Assembly (NCBI RefSeq): GCF_016925635.1 | Contig: NZ_CP070490.1 | Coordinates: 2,920,001 to 2,984,000 of the forward strand | Length of the DNA: 64,000 bases | From: Lysinibacillus fusiformis | Lineage (GTDB): Bacteria > Bacillota > Bacilli > Bacillales_A > Planococcaceae | Direction: 5' to 3' | In this document: positions 8,482 to 18,759 of the stretch, piece after piece | Layout of the letters: each line of letters begins with the position of its first letter | How positions within the stretch are numbered: position 1 is the stretch's first letter | Notes under the pieces: generated by a model | The model's database searches: none | The model's input: the letters and a program-made list of their open reading frames with translations, nothing else | What the model was told of the DNA's origin: nothing | Translations under genes and position numbers: made by a program

Positions 8482-8498
8482 TTAGTACCAAGTGCTAA
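8482..8498 (+). promoter_or_regulatory. FapR operator
   Basis: TTAGTACCAAGTGCTAA is a 17-base interrupted inverted repeat that agrees closely with the known FapR box, whose arms are TTAGTAC and its complement. It lies 21 bases upstream of the fapR start and just after the -10 box. FapR is released from such sites by malonyl-CoA, so the operon should be autoregulated. Confidence 0.85.
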
Positions 8499-8519
8499 TA
8501 ACAACTCAAAAGGTGGCGA

Positions 8520-9098
8520 ATGAAGTTGAGACGAACGAAAAAAGAGCGACAGCGACTACTATCTGAAACGATAGCTGAAAATCCATTCGTCACAGATGAA
8601 CAGCTAGCAACACAGTTTCAGGTAAGTGTCCAAACAATTCGTTTAGACCGTATGGAGTTATCCATACCAGAATTACGAGAGCGAATTAAAGACGTTGCTT
8701 CAAAAAACTATGAAAATGAAGTAAAATCTCTACCGATTGATGAGGTCATCGGGGAAATTGTAGATATTGAATTAGATCATCGAGCACTCTCGATTTTTGA
8801 TGTACAAGAAGAGCATGTTTTTCAGCGCAATGGCATTGCACGTGGCCATCATTTGTTTGCGCAAGCAAATTCATTAGCGGTTGCAGTAATTGATGACGAA
8901 CTAGCATTAACCGTACATTCCAATATAACGTTTGTGAAACCTGTACGAGCTGGAAATCGTGTTATTACAAAAGCGATTGTTATCGGACGAGATGAACAAA
9001 AACATCGTACAAAAGTCGAGGTAACATCTACCGTTAATGGTGAAACCGTTTTTGTTGGTGAGTTTGATATGTACCGCACGAAAGGTAAAGGTGAGTAA
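8520..9098 (+). CDS. fapR: Fatty acid and phospholipid biosynthesis repressor FapR
   Basis: The 192-residue protein is the length of FapR. A DeoR-like helix-turn-helix lies at about 20-52 ([20 protein letters not shown]). A linker helix leads to a hot-dog-fold effector domain (about 70-190) containing [19 protein letters not shown] and the [11 protein letters not shown] strand. This domain binds malonyl-CoA, which lowers DNA affinity. The gene is the first of the plsX-fabD-fabG-acpP operon and ends 2 nt before plsX. The FapR box in its own promoter supports negative autoregulation. Confidence 0.95.
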   Translation: MKLRRTKKERQRLLSETIAENPFVTDEQLATQFQVSVQTIRLDRMELSIPELRERIKDVASKNYENEVKSLPIDEVIGEIVDIELDHRALSIFDVQEEHVFQRNGIARGHHLFAQANSLAVAVIDDELALTVHSNITFVKPVRAGNRVITKAIVIGRDEQKHRTKVEVTSTVNGETVFVGEFDMYRTKGKGE

Positions 9099-9100
9099 CA

Positions 9101-10093
9101 ATGAAATTAGCGCTTGATGGAATGGGTGGAGACAATGCACCAAAATCAGTTGTTGAAGGTGCACTTTTAGCATTAGAGCAAATTCCAAACTTAGAAATTC
9201 AATTATATGGTCAGCAAGATAAGCTGGAACCATTTTTAAAACAACATGATCGATTAAAGGTTATACATTGTGAGGAAGTAGTAGAAGGAACTGATGATCC
9301 TGCCCGCGCTGTTCGTAGAAAAAAAGATTCTTCAATGGCACGTATGATGGATGCAGTAGAAGAAGGTAGAGCAGATGCTTGCCTTTCTGCTGGGAACACA
9401 GGTGCCCTTATGGCAGGAGGCTTATTTAAAGTAGGTCGCATTGAGGGAATAGCTCGACCAGCATTAGCTACAACGCTACCAACATTAGATGGTAAAGGCT
9501 TTTTAATGCTTGATTTAGGAGCAAACGCAGATGCTCGACCAGAGCATTTAGTGCAATATGCGATTATGGGTGATATTTATGCTAAAAAGGTTGGAGGATT
9601 ACAAAAACCACGAATTGGCTTATTAAATATCGGCACTGAGGATAAAAAAGGAAATGAACTAACGAAAGCAGCCTTCGAATTATTGAAGGAAGCGGATTTG
9701 AATTTTATTGGTAATGTTGAAGCGCGTGATTTACTTGAAGGAGTAGCTGATGTTGTTGTAACGGATGGCTTTACAGGCAATATGGTGTTGAAGTCTATTG
9801 AAGGGACGGCCGGCGCTTTATTTTCCATGTTGAAAGAGGCCTTTATGTCTTCAACGAAAACAAAAATTTCGGCAGCACTCATGAAAAATAATTTACGTGA
9901 CTTGAAAAATAAAATGGACTATACAGAGTATGGTGGCGCAGGATTGTTTGGCTTACAAGCACCTGTTATTAAGGCACATGGATCATCTAACGCGAAAGCG
10001 ATTTTCAGTGCCATTCGACAAGCCAATACGATGGTAGAGCATACCGTTATTTCGACGATTACTGAGACAGTACGTCACATAGAAATTGATTAA
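9101..10093 (+). CDS. plsX: Phosphate acyltransferase PlsX
   Basis: This 330-residue protein has the PlsX N terminus [19 protein letters not shown], a central [20 protein letters not shown], and [13 protein letters not shown] near residue 225. PlsX converts acyl-ACP and phosphate to acyl-phosphate, which PlsY uses to acylate glycerol 3-phosphate, the first step of phospholipid synthesis. It is a peripheral membrane enzyme. The gene sits between fapR (2-nt gap) and fabD in the FapR operon. Confidence 0.96.
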   Translation: MKLALDGMGGDNAPKSVVEGALLALEQIPNLEIQLYGQQDKLEPFLKQHDRLKVIHCEEVVEGTDDPARAVRRKKDSSMARMMDAVEEGRADACLSAGNTGALMAGGLFKVGRIEGIARPALATTLPTLDGKGFLMLDLGANADARPEHLVQYAIMGDIYAKKVGGLQKPRIGLLNIGTEDKKGNELTKAAFELLKEADLNFIGNVEARDLLEGVADVVVTDGFTGNMVLKSIEGTAGALFSMLKEAFMSSTKTKISAALMKNNLRDLKNKMDYTEYGGAGLFGLQAPVIKAHGSSNAKAIFSAIRQANTMVEHTVISTITETVRHIEID

Positions 10094-10111
10094 GCAAAGG
10101 GGATTATTCAA

Positions 10112-11065
10112 ATGACGAAAATAGCATTTATTTTTCCAGGACAGGGTTCGCAAGTAGTTGGAATGGGTCAAGAGTTTGTTGAAAATGCTACAGAAAGTAA
10201 AGCGTTTTATGATCGTGCAGATCAAGCTCTTCAATTTGAATTATCTAAATTAATGTTAGAAGGTCCAGCAGAAGAGTTAACATTGACATATCATGCACAG
10301 CCAGCGCTTCTTACTACTGGTGTAATGGTGGCCGAAAAGTTGCGCGCAGCAGGTATTCAACCACACTACGCAGCGGGTCATTCACTTGGAGAATATAGTG
10401 CATTGGTTTTAGCAGGCGTTATGTCATTTGATGATGCCGTGTCGATCGTGCATAAACGAGGTCTTTATATGAATGAAGCTGTACCAGCAGGACAAGGTGC
10501 GATGGCGGCAATTCTAGGAATGGAACTAGAGGCATTGAACGAGGTAACAAAGCAGGTGTCAGCTGCAGGCGACTCTGTTCAGGTGGCCAATGTGAATTGT
10601 CCAGGACAAATTGTTATTTCAGGCACTAAAGAAGGAGTAGATAAAGCAAGTATCGCCGCTAAAGAAGCTGGTGCAAAACGAGCAATCCCTTTAGTTGTAA
10701 GTGGTCCTTTCCACTCTGATTTAATGCAACCATCCTCAGAGAAACTGCAAGCAGCATTGGCAGAGATTTCTTTATCCGCACCTGAAATACCTGTGATTGG
10801 TAATGTAATGGCGAAGGAATTACAAGATGTAGCTGCGATTCAACAGGAGCTAGTTGAACAGGTCTATAGTGCTGTGCAATGGGAAGCATCTATGCGTGAA
10901 ATGATTGCACAGGGTGTTGATGTCTTTATCGAATGTGGACCTGGCAAAGTATTAAGCGGTCTCTTGAAAAAAATTGATCGCTCTGTTGCAGCTTATTGTG
11001 TTTATGATGAAGCTTCATTACAAGCAGTTTTAGAAGCATCGAAGGAGTGGTCAATCAATGCGTAA
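10112..11065 (+). CDS. fabD: Malonyl-CoA:ACP transacylase FabD
   Basis: The 317-residue protein begins with the acyltransferase motif [12 protein letters not shown]. It has the nucleophile motif [10 protein letters not shown] (S91), the histidine motif GPFHSDLM (H201), and GPGKVLSGL near the C terminus. It transfers malonyl groups from CoA to ACP, which is encoded two genes downstream. The ATG at 10112 follows AAAGGGG. The gene overlaps fabG by 8 nt, so the two are probably translationally coupled. Confidence 0.96.
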   Translation: MTKIAFIFPGQGSQVVGMGQEFVENATESKAFYDRADQALQFELSKLMLEGPAEELTLTYHAQPALLTTGVMVAEKLRAAGIQPHYAAGHSLGEYSALVLAGVMSFDDAVSIVHKRGLYMNEAVPAGQGAMAAILGMELEALNEVTKQVSAAGDSVQVANVNCPGQIVISGTKEGVDKASIAAKEAGAKRAIPLVVSGPFHSDLMQPSSEKLQAALAEISLSAPEIPVIGNVMAKELQDVAAIQQELVEQVYSAVQWEASMREMIAQGVDVFIECGPGKVLSGLLKKIDRSVAAYCVYDEASLQAVLEASKEWSINA

Positions 11066-11804
11066 ATTAGAAGGAAAAGTAGCTGTTGTAACAGGAGCTT
11101 CAAGAGGAATTGGACGTGCTATTGCTTTAAAGCTTGCTGATGAAGGTGCGAAGGTTGTTGTGAACTATAGTGGCTCACAGGCAAAAGCGGAAGAAGTAGT
11201 GGCGATGATTCAAGAAAACGGTGGCGAAGCAATTGCTGTGCAAGCTAGCGTTTCAAAGACAGAAGAAGTTACAGCTTTAATGGATGCTGCTGTTAAAACA
11301 TTTGGTTCTCTTGATATTTTAGTTAATAATGCTGGTATTACAAGAGATAACTTGATCATGCGTATGAAAGAGGACGAATGGGACGATGTATTAGACACGA
11401 ACCTTAAAGGTGTTTTCCTTTGTACTAAAGCGGTAACACGTCAAATGATGAAGCAACGTGCAGGTCGTATTATTAATATATCTTCTATCGTTGGTGTAGC
11501 GGGTAATGCTGGTCAAGCCAACTATGTTGCGGCTAAAGCAGGTGTTATTGGACTAACGAAAACGACGGCAAAGGAATTAGCTTCTCGTCATATTTTAGTC
11601 AATGCCATTGCACCAGGTTTTATTGAAACAGAAATGACAGAACAATTGCCAGAGGATATCAAACAAGGTATGCTTACACAGATTCCTCTTGCGAAACTTG
11701 GTCAGCCAGAGGATATTGCAAAAGCAGTAGCTTTCCTTGCATCGGATGACGCTAATTATATGACAGGGCAAACGCTTCATATTGATGGCGGCATGGTCAT
11801 GTAA
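11058..11804 (+). CDS. fabG: 3-oxoacyl-ACP reductase FabG
   Basis: This 248-residue short-chain dehydrogenase has the NADPH motif TGASRGIG (12-19), NNAG (90-93), and the catalytic S143, Y156 and K160 (NYVAAK). The C-terminal [14 protein letters not shown] is typical of FabG. It reduces 3-oxoacyl-ACP to 3-hydroxyacyl-ACP in each round of chain elongation. Its start lies inside the end of fabD, with the ribosome site AAGGAG within fabD. Confidence 0.96.
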   Translation: MRKLEGKVAVVTGASRGIGRAIALKLADEGAKVVVNYSGSQAKAEEVVAMIQENGGEAIAVQASVSKTEEVTALMDAAVKTFGSLDILVNNAGITRDNLIMRMKEDEWDDVLDTNLKGVFLCTKAVTRQMMKQRAGRIINISSIVGVAGNAGQANYVAAKAGVIGLTKTTAKELASRHILVNAIAPGFIETEMTEQLPEDIKQGMLTQIPLAKLGQPEDIAKAVAFLASDDANYMTGQTLHIDGGMVM

Positions 11805-11862
11805 TTTCAATTAGGCATATACGCTGATTTTTTGTATAATCATTTGAGGGGAGGTGAATCAT

Positions 11863-12099
11863 TTGTCTACAGTATTAGAACGCGTAACAAAAGTAATCGT
11901 GGACCGTTTAGGTGTGGAAGAAAGCGAAGTAACGCTTGAAGCTTCTTTCCGTGATGATTTAGGTGCTGACTCATTAGACGTAGTTGAGCTTGTAATGGAG
12001 CTTGAAGACGAATTCGATATGGAAATTTCTGATGAAGATGCTGAAAAAATCTCAACAGTAGGTACTGCAATCTCATACATCGAAAGTAAATTAAACTAA
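11863..12099 (+). CDS. acpP: Acyl carrier protein
   Basis: The 78-residue acidic protein carries the phosphopantetheine site [20 protein letters not shown] with S37 as the modified serine. It carries growing acyl chains for FabD, FabG and PlsX, all encoded upstream. The start is TTG at 11863: the strong GAGGGGAGGTG site ends seven to eight bases before it, and the resulting N terminus ([17 protein letters not shown]) aligns with ACPs. A GTG at 11854 lies within the ribosome site and is not used. It is the last gene of the FapR operon. Confidence 0.96.
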   Translation: MSTVLERVTKVIVDRLGVEESEVTLEASFRDDLGADSLDVVELVMELEDEFDMEISDEDAEKISTVGTAISYIESKLN

Positions 12100-12258
12100 T
12101 TTCGTTAAAACTTTATTTAGTGAAAATAGATCACCTCTATAGGTGTAATGGTCATCGTAATCATACAATGGTTTTTATGGTAGCTTGAATAAAGTAGAAA
12201 TTACTTTTTCTGCTTTTACTTGAAAGAAGAAGCAGATTCAATGAATGAAGATGTATTT

Positions 12259-12306
12259 AAAGGGGACGAAATGGATCGGTTTTCGATCTATTAACGTCCC
12301 TTTTTT
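12259..12306 (+). terminator. Terminator of the fapR-acpP operon
   Basis: GGGACG (12263-12268) pairs with CGTCCC (12295-12300), and inside it AATGGATCG pairs with CGATCTATT. A T run follows at 12301-12306. The 12100-12489 gap also holds a seven-base inverted repeat, TCTGCTT/AAGCAGA, near 12210-12237. It has no open frame worth calling. Confidence 0.8.
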
Positions 12307-12423
12307 CATGTTGAAAATTAATTACGCTTTGACTTCAAAATTCTCTCTCAAGGGAGATGCATGCTGAATCAAGATAAATTTTCGGAAAAATTTCCAAAAC
12401 ATTGTGTTTAAGCCGAAATACTT

Positions 12424-12452
12424 TTGCATAAACGCCTTGAAAAAGGTACACT
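12424..12452 (+). promoter_or_regulatory. Possible sigma-A promoter of rnc-smc-ftsY
   Basis: TTGCAT (12424-12429) and TACACT (12447-12452) are separated by 17 bases and lie 38 nt upstream of the rnc ATG, downstream of the acpP terminator. Each box departs from consensus at two positions. Confidence 0.45.
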
Positions 12453-12489
12453 AAAACGGTAGAAACTATTAGGAAGGCAGATTTGTTCA

Positions 12490-13254
12490 ATGGCTATGAA
12501 AAGAAAAGGAACTATGCAGAAATCTGGCGTACTTCCTGAAAAAGTACGCAATCAATTTGAGCTGTTACAGCATGAATTAAATATCACATTTATTAATAAA
12601 AATTTATTGTACCAAGCATTCACGCATTCATCTTATGTGAATGAGCATCGCCGTAAACTATTTACGGATAATGAGCGTCTTGAATTTTTAGGAGACGCAG
12701 TACTTGAACTGTCTGTTTCTAAATATCTTTTTGAGAAATACCCGAATATGAGCGAGGGTGAGTTAACAAAGTTAAGAGCTTCCATTGTTTGTGAGCCATC
12801 ACTAGTTATTTTTGCTAATGAGCTAGGCTTTGGACGCTTTGTTTTACTTGGAAAAGGTGAGGAATTAACAGGTGGTCGGGAACGTCCAGCGCTACTTGCA
12901 GATGTATTTGAATCATTTGTAGGTGCACTCTATTTAGATCAAGATTTACAAACGGTCGTGTCCTTTTTAGAACGGATCGTGTTCCCAAAAGTAGAAGTCG
13001 GTGCTTTTTCGCATGTGATGGATTTTAAAAGTCAATTGCAAGAAATGGTACAGCAAACCAATAATGGACTTCTTCATTATGAGATTATCGATGAAAAAGG
13101 CCCAGCACATAATCGTACCTTTGTATCAAGCGTATTATTAAATGGACAAGAGCTTGGTATTGGTCGTGGAAAATCAAAAAAAGAAGCCGAGCAGCAAGCT
13201 GCACAATGTGCTATGCGAATGATGCGTGAAGAAGCTGCAAAAGAGGAGGCTTAA
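12490..13254 (+). CDS. rnc: Ribonuclease III
   Basis: The 254-residue protein has the RNase III signature [18 protein letters not shown], the second catalytic segment [14 protein letters not shown], and a C-terminal double-stranded RNA-binding domain (from about residue 175, ending in [17 protein letters not shown]). It cleaves double-stranded RNA, including rRNA precursors and, in B. subtilis, scRNA and toxin mRNAs. The ATG at 12490 follows AGGAAGGC. It is the first gene of rnc-smc-ftsY; smc starts 3 nt after its stop. Confidence 0.96.
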   Translation: MAMKRKGTMQKSGVLPEKVRNQFELLQHELNITFINKNLLYQAFTHSSYVNEHRRKLFTDNERLEFLGDAVLELSVSKYLFEKYPNMSEGELTKLRASIVCEPSLVIFANELGFGRFVLLGKGEELTGGRERPALLADVFESFVGALYLDQDLQTVVSFLERIVFPKVEVGAFSHVMDFKSQLQEMVQQTNNGLLHYEIIDEKGPAHNRTFVSSVLLNGQELGIGRGKSKKEAEQQAAQCAMRMMREEAAKEEA

Positions 13255-13257
13255 TAG

Positions 13258-16200
13258 ATGTTCCTAAAACGACTAGAAGTGATTGGCTTTAAATCTTTTG
13301 CGGAACGCATTGGAATTGATTTTGTACCTGGTGTTACAGCCGTTGTTGGACCAAATGGCAGTGGAAAAAGTAATGTCACAGATGCGATTCGTTGGGTACT
13401 TGGGGAGCAATCGGCAAAGTCGTTACGTGGAGCAAAGATGGAAGATGTTATTTTCGCTGGGAGTGACTCTCGTAAGCCACTCAACTTTGCAGAAGTAACA
13501 CTTATATTAGATAATACTGACGAGCAACTTGCTTTTTCTTATACAGAAGTCAGTGTAACAAGACGCGTATACCGTTCAGGTGATAGTGAATATTTATTAA
13601 ATAACCAACAGTGTCGCCTGAAGGATATTACGGACTTGTTTATGGATTCAGGACTTGGAAAAGAGGCATTTTCAATCATCTCTCAAGGACGTGTTGATGA
13701 AATTTTAAATAGCCGACCTGATGACCGTCGTTCTATTTTTGAAGAGGCAGCTGGCGTTTTAAAGTATAAAATAAGAAAGAAAAAAGCAGAGCATAAGCTT
13801 GTTGAGACAGATGAAAATTTGTATCGTGTATTAGACATTCTCCATGAATTAGACAACCGATTAGAGCCGCTTGAAATGCAGGCATCTAGTGCAAGAGACT
13901 ATGTACAAATGTCTACCGAGCTAAAGGATTTTGATATTGCCATTCTTGTGCATGATTTTAAAAATTGTGCACAATCTTTGCATGCGCTAAAAGAGGAGTT
14001 TGCTGAGCTTTCAGCAACGGAGCTAAAACAAGCTCAAAAAATTACAACGATTGATAAACAGACTACCAATATCCGTAAGCTATTAAAAGATCTGGATGAT
14101 TATTTGGATGTTTCGCAAGCTGAACTTGTCAATGCCACTATGGAGGTAGAACGTTGGGATGGTCGTAAGGCATTGATGGCTGAAAAACGCCAGAATGCAT
14201 CCAATCAACTTCTGCAGCTGAATACGACATTACAAGAGGCTAAAGCAGAGGTAGAATTACTGCTTGTTCAAGAACAGGAGAAAAAAGAAGTGTTCTCCGA
14301 GAAACAACAAGCCGTTTCAGTGTTAAAACAGAGCATCAAACAGTTAGAACAATCATTAAATCGTTCTGTGACGGAAATCGAGGAAGAAATCGAAGAGCAT
14401 AAAAATCGATATATTGATTCATTAAATGAAGAAGCAACAGTCAAGAATGAATTGAAAAATATCGACCAGCAATTAGCTCAACAAAAGGCAATGGCAGCAA
14501 AAATGTCCGATCAAACAGATGAAATTGGACAGGAGCTTATGCAAATTATTGCTGAAAAGGAAAAGTTAGTGGCTGAATATGCCTTAACAACCAATGATTT
14601 GCAGAAAAAACTAGAGCAACATGAAGCCTTACAAATACAGTTAAAAAATGTCAATATATCCTTTACTGAAAAACAGGATATGCTGTACAAAGCCTACCAG
14701 CACCAACAGCAACTAAAGGCTAGAAAAGATACGTTAGCTGAGCTCGAAGCTGATTTTTCTGGGTTCTTCCAAGGTGTTAAAGAAGTCTTACTTGCTCGTG
14801 ATAAAGGCGAATTACAAGGTATTGAGGGTGCTGTAGCTGAGTTAATTCAAGTTGAAGGAAAGTATTCACAAGCGATCGAAACAGCTTTAGGTGCTGCCTC
14901 TCAACATATTGTCACAACCAATGAACGTCATGCACAACAGGCCATTCATTGGTTAAAACAAAAACGGGCTGGACGCGCTACTTTTTTACCAAAAACAGTC
15001 ATGAAATCACGCAAAATTAATCTAGGGACTATTCAAATAGCAACTGAGCATCCTGCTTTTATTCAAATGGCAGATGCGCTTGTTACTTTTAACGAAGATA
15101 ATCGAACAATTGTTGAAAACCTTTTAGGAAATGTCATCGTGGCAGCAAATTTAGAAGGTGCAAGTCAAATTGCTCGTTTATGTGGTTTCCGATACCGAGT
15201 TGTCACACTTGATGGAGATATTGTCAATGCAGGTGGTTCATTAACAGGTGGTGCATTGAAACAGCAATCCTCACTCTTCACAAGAAAGGCCGAGTTAGAT
15301 GATTTAATCCTTAAGCTAGAATCATTACAAGCTTCCATTTATAGTGCCGAACAGGCTGTTGCAGCAGAAAAAGAGAAGCTTGCGATACTGCGAGATCAAG
15401 TAGAGCAACTAAAGCTTGAAGGAGAGCAACTACGAAAAGATGAAATGCAACAATCTAGCCGTATTCGTGAGCTAGAAATGGTAGAAAAAAGCTTATCGGC
15501 CAGAGTAACCTTTGCTTCAACTGAAACACAGGATGTAAAAACACGTGAGGAAGCATTGTTGACACAAAAACAAGTGGCAGTGGAGCGATTAAATACCCTT
15601 GCTATAGAGCTTGTCGAAATCAATGAAACTGTAGAACAATTAAGTAAGGTAAAGTTACAAGGTGAGACAGAGAAAGATGTATTACGAGAACGACTTGCCG
15701 AAAAACGTTCACAGTTAGCAGTTATGCAGGAACAAATGTCACAAGTTCAAATTACTACTGCTGAACTAGCGCTACAATTAAACAAAGCACAACAAAAAGT
15801 CAAAAATATTTCTCAGGAAATAGTGTGGCTTCAATCTGATGAATCGACAAATCATTTAAGTGATGAAGAGGTCGAGGAACAGGTTGTTACATGGAAAGCA
15901 AGTAGAGATGCCTTACAAGAAACTATTTCTGATAAGAAAGAGCAGAAAATAGGTCAGCAACAAGAACTAGCTACATTAGAAGAGCAACTGAAGGAACTGC
16001 AACGTATTCATAAAGGATACCTTGAGGCAATACGTGCAAATGAGTTAAAACGAAATCGTGTAGAATTTGAAATGGATAATTTTATAGAACAACTCGAAGA
16101 AAATTATCAGTTAACATTCGAAGAGGCCGAAGAAGAAGCTTTAGCCATCGAAGATGAAGAGTTTGTGCGAAGACGTGTAAAATTATTAAAAAGATCCATT

Positions 16201-16839
16201 GAAGAGCTAGGACCTGTTAATTTAGGTGCAATTGAGGAATATGATAGAGTGCTAGAACGTCATACTTTCTTAACTGAACAACGAGAGGACTTGCTTGCTG
16301 CGCAGGAAACATTGCATGAAGCAATCAAAGAAATGGATGAAGAAATGACGTTGCGCTTTAGTGAAACGTTCTATGCTATTAGAGAGCAATTTAAACGTGT
16401 TTTCCGTGAACTATTTGGTGGGGGGCAAGCTGATTTAGTTTTAATTGACCCGCAAAATTTATTGGAAACAGGTATTGAAATTGTGGCACAGCCTCCAGGA
16501 AAAAAATTACAAAATTTAAGTTTACTTTCTGGTGGTGAGCGCGCACTTACGGCCATTGCTTTATTATTCTCCATTCTAAATATTCGACCTGTACCATTTT
16601 GTATTCTTGATGAAGTAGAGGCGGCTTTAGATGAGGCGAATGTTGTGCGTTATAGCCAATATTTGAAAAAGTTTAGTCGCAACACACAATTCATTGTTAT
16701 TACCCATCGTAAAGGAACGATGGAGGGAGCCGATGTCTTGTATGGTATAACAATGCAGGAATCAGGTGTGTCGAAACTTGTATCAGTAAAACTAGAAGAT
16801 GAACCCGTACTTGCGGAGCAAAGGAGCGAACAAGCATGA
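13258..16839 (+). CDS. smc: Chromosome partition protein SMC
   Basis: The 1193-residue protein has the full SMC layout. The N-terminal ATPase half contains Walker A GPNGSGKS (31-38). Long coiled coils flank a hinge around residues 500-670 (FFQGVKEVLL through GGSLTGGALKQQ). The C-terminal ATPase half contains the signature LSGGERALTAIALLF and Walker B CILDEVEAALDEANV. With ScpA and ScpB it compacts and aligns chromosome arms away from the origin. The gene lies between rnc and ftsY as in B. subtilis and overlaps ftsY by 4 nt. Confidence 0.97.
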   Translation: MFLKRLEVIGFKSFAERIGIDFVPGVTAVVGPNGSGKSNVTDAIRWVLGEQSAKSLRGAKMEDVIFAGSDSRKPLNFAEVTLILDNTDEQLAFSYTEVSVTRRVYRSGDSEYLLNNQQCRLKDITDLFMDSGLGKEAFSIISQGRVDEILNSRPDDRRSIFEEAAGVLKYKIRKKKAEHKLVETDENLYRVLDILHELDNRLEPLEMQASSARDYVQMSTELKDFDIAILVHDFKNCAQSLHALKEEFAELSATELKQAQKITTIDKQTTNIRKLLKDLDDYLDVSQAELVNATMEVERWDGRKALMAEKRQNASNQLLQLNTTLQEAKAEVELLLVQEQEKKEVFSEKQQAVSVLKQSIKQLEQSLNRSVTEIEEEIEEHKNRYIDSLNEEATVKNELKNIDQQLAQQKAMAAKMSDQTDEIGQELMQIIAEKEKLVAEYALTTNDLQKKLEQHEALQIQLKNVNISFTEKQDMLYKAYQHQQQLKARKDTLAELEADFSGFFQGVKEVLLARDKGELQGIEGAVAELIQVEGKYSQAIETALGAASQHIVTTNERHAQQAIHWLKQKRAGRATFLPKTVMKSRKINLGTIQIATEHPAFIQMADALVTFNEDNRTIVENLLGNVIVAANLEGASQIARLCGFRYRVVTLDGDIVNAGGSLTGGALKQQSSLFTRKAELDDLILKLESLQASIYSAEQAVAAEKEKLAILRDQVEQLKLEGEQLRKDEMQQSSRIRELEMVEKSLSARVTFASTETQDVKTREEALLTQKQVAVERLNTLAIELVEINETVEQLSKVKLQGETEKDVLRERLAEKRSQLAVMQEQMSQVQITTAELALQLNKAQQKVKNISQEIVWLQSDESTNHLSDEEVEEQVVTWKASRDALQETISDKKEQKIGQQQELATLEEQLKELQRIHKGYLEAIRANELKRNRVEFEMDNFIEQLEENYQLTFEEAEEEALAIEDEEFVRRRVKLLKRSIEELGPVNLGAIEEYDRVLERHTFLTEQREDLLAAQETLHEAIKEMDEEMTLRFSETFYAIREQFKRVFRELFGGGQADLVLIDPQNLLETGIEIVAQPPGKKLQNLSLLSGGERALTAIALLFSILNIRPVPFCILDEVEAALDEANVVRYSQYLKKFSRNTQFIVITHRKGTMEGADVLYGITMQESGVSKLVSVKLEDEPVLAEQRSEQA

Positions 16840-18107
16840 GTTTTTTTAAACGTTTAAAAGATAAATTAATGGGTAATCCTGCAGAGGAAGAAAAACTAGA
16901 GGCAGCTGACAAAGAGCAGGATTCTGATCAAATAGAGCTAGAGGAATCAAACGAACCTGCTGCCATTGAGACTGTGGATCTAAAAGTGCCTGAACAAGGT
17001 GAGGATTCACCAGAAATGGAGATTGTGAAAGAAGCCGAAGTGGAAGCAGAACCAGAATCCTCACCTGAGATAGAAGAAGAACAGTCAGAAGTACAGGAGC
17101 TAGCTGTAGTAGAGGACGAACCACTGGAAGAGAAAAAGCCTTCTGCTTGGTCAATAACACAAAAGTTCAAGGCTGGTCTTGAAAAAACACGTAATTCCTT
17201 TACTTCAAAAGTGAATGACCTTGTTGCACGTTATCGTAAAGTGGATGAGGATTTCTTTGAAGAATTAGAGGATTTACTATTACAGGCTGATGTTGGATTT
17301 GAAACAGTCATGGAACTCATGGATAAACTTCGCTATGAAGTTCAGCGTAAAAATATCAAAGATACAAATGGTATTCAAGCAGTGATTTCTGAGAAGCTTG
17401 TAGAAATTTATGAGCAAGGTGAAGAAGATTTAATTGAACTAAATATGCAGCCAGATGGTGAACTGACTGTTATTTTATTTGTTGGCGTAAATGGCGTTGG
17501 GAAAACAACGACGATAGGTAAGTTAGCGCATCGCTTAAGATCTCAAGGGAAAACAGTTGTGTTAGCTGCAGGTGATACGTTCCGTGCGGGTGCCATTGAT
17601 CAATTACAAGTGTGGGGAGACCGAGTTGGTTGTGAGGTCATTAAACAATCAGAGGGCTCTGACCCAGCGGCAGTCATGTATGATGCGATTCGTGCAGCAA
17701 AAAACAGAAAAGCGGATGTGTTAATTTGTGATACAGCTGGACGTTTGCAGAACAAAGTGAACCTAATGAATGAGCTTGAAAAGGTTCATCGTGTTATTTC
17801 ACGTGAAATTCCAAATGCTCCACATGAAGTATTATTGGCATTAGATGCAACAACTGGCCAAAATGCGCTTGTTCAAGCACAAACATTTAAAGAAGCGACG
17901 AATGTAACAGGTATTGTTTTAACAAAGCTTGACGGTACAGCTAAAGGTGGTATTGTCCTTGCGATTCGCAACAAGTTACACATTCCTGTAAAATTTGTGG
18001 GTCTTGGTGAGAAAATGGATGATTTACAGCCATTTGATGCAGAACGATATGTTTATGGATTATTTGCCGAGGGTTTAGATAAGGAATTACAAAATAATGA
18101 AGAGTAA
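16836..18107 (+). CDS. ftsY: Signal recognition particle receptor FtsY
   Basis: This 423-residue protein has a very acidic N-terminal A domain (about 15-100, rich in E and D), then the NG GTPase. The G1 motif is GVNGVGKT (217-224), followed by DTFRAGAIDQL, DTAGR and TKLDGTAKGG. It receives ribosome-SRP complexes at the membrane and pairs with Ffh, encoded downstream. The A domain is longer than in B. subtilis FtsY (329 residues in all, from memory), which explains the greater length. The start overlaps the smc stop as ATGA. Confidence 0.96.
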   Translation: MSFFKRLKDKLMGNPAEEEKLEAADKEQDSDQIELEESNEPAAIETVDLKVPEQGEDSPEMEIVKEAEVEAEPESSPEIEEEQSEVQELAVVEDEPLEEKKPSAWSITQKFKAGLEKTRNSFTSKVNDLVARYRKVDEDFFEELEDLLLQADVGFETVMELMDKLRYEVQRKNIKDTNGIQAVISEKLVEIYEQGEEDLIELNMQPDGELTVILFVGVNGVGKTTTIGKLAHRLRSQGKTVVLAAGDTFRAGAIDQLQVWGDRVGCEVIKQSEGSDPAAVMYDAIRAAKNRKADVLICDTAGRLQNKVNLMNELEKVHRVISREIPNAPHEVLLALDATTGQNALVQAQTFKEATNVTGIVLTKLDGTAKGGIVLAIRNKLHIPVKFVGLGEKMDDLQPFDAERYVYGLFAEGLDKELQNNEE

Positions 18108-18142
18108 CAGCTAACAGTAGCTGAATAATTTTATCTTGATTG

Positions 18143-18179
18143 GCATTCATCTCCCTCCTCTTTTGAGGAAGATGGATGC
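18143..18179 (+). terminator. Strong stem-loop after ftsY, possible terminator
   Basis: GCATTCATCTCCCTC (18143-18157) pairs almost completely with GAGGAAGATGGATGC (18165-18179). The T tract after it is interrupted, so it may be a terminator or an mRNA 3'-end protector. The rest of the 18108-18411 gap holds only the ylxM promoter as a recognisable signal. Confidence 0.5.
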
Positions 18180-18348
18180 TTAGTTTGCTTCAGTTTTTGA
18201 ACAAAATTGGATAAAATGACACTGACACGTAATGGATAAAAACGCTCGACTGTGCATAGGCGAATGGACTTGTTTAAAAGAGTAATACTAGCTAAAGGCA
18301 AGAAATGCCTGATAGCAGCAATTTAGGCTTTTAGACAAGGAGATTACC

Positions 18349-18378
18349 TTGACACAGACGGGCGCTTTTCGTTATGAT
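18349..18378 (+). promoter_or_regulatory. Sigma-A promoter of ylxM-ffh
   Basis: A perfect TTGACA (18349-18354) and TATGAT (18373-18378, one mismatch) are separated by 18 bases, 33 nt upstream of the ylxM ATG. Confidence 0.75.
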
Positions 18379-18411
18379 ACAAATGACTAATAGCGGGAGG
18401 AGAAACATTCG

Positions 18412-18747
18412 ATGCTACTTGAAAAAACAACACGCATGAACTTTCTCTTCGACTTTTATCAAGCATTATTAACTGATAAGCAAAGAAGTTATATGGAGCT
18501 ATACTATTTGGATGATAACTCCCTAGGAGAAATTGCCGAATCGTATGGTGTTTCACGCCAAGCTGTTTACGATAATATTCGTCGAACAGAAGCGATGCTT
18601 GAGGAATATGAAGAAAAATTATGTTTACTTGAAAAATTTAAACAACGTACCCAAATGCTGTCACAGCTAACAATGGGGATTACAGAAAAAAGTATGACAG
18701 CTGAAGAGCAGTTAGCACTTATTGAACAGCTGAAAGAATGGGATTAG
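18412..18747 (+). CDS. ylxM: YlxM, UPF0122 helix-turn-helix protein (SRP-associated)
   Basis: The 111-residue protein contains a sigma-70 region-4-like helix-turn-helix ([20 protein letters not shown], then [13 protein letters not shown]) and a charged helical tail. This is the YlxM/UPF0122 family, almost always encoded upstream of ffh in Firmicutes. It is thought to be an accessory factor of the signal recognition particle pathway; the mechanism is not settled. It is 12 nt upstream of ffh and starts with ATG after GGGAGGAG. Confidence 0.92.
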   Translation: MLLEKTTRMNFLFDFYQALLTDKQRSYMELYYLDDNSLGEIAESYGVSRQAVYDNIRRTEAMLEEYEEKLCLLEKFKQRTQMLSQLTMGITEKSMTAEEQLALIEQLKEWD

Positions 18748-18759
18748 GAGGCGAAAGCA

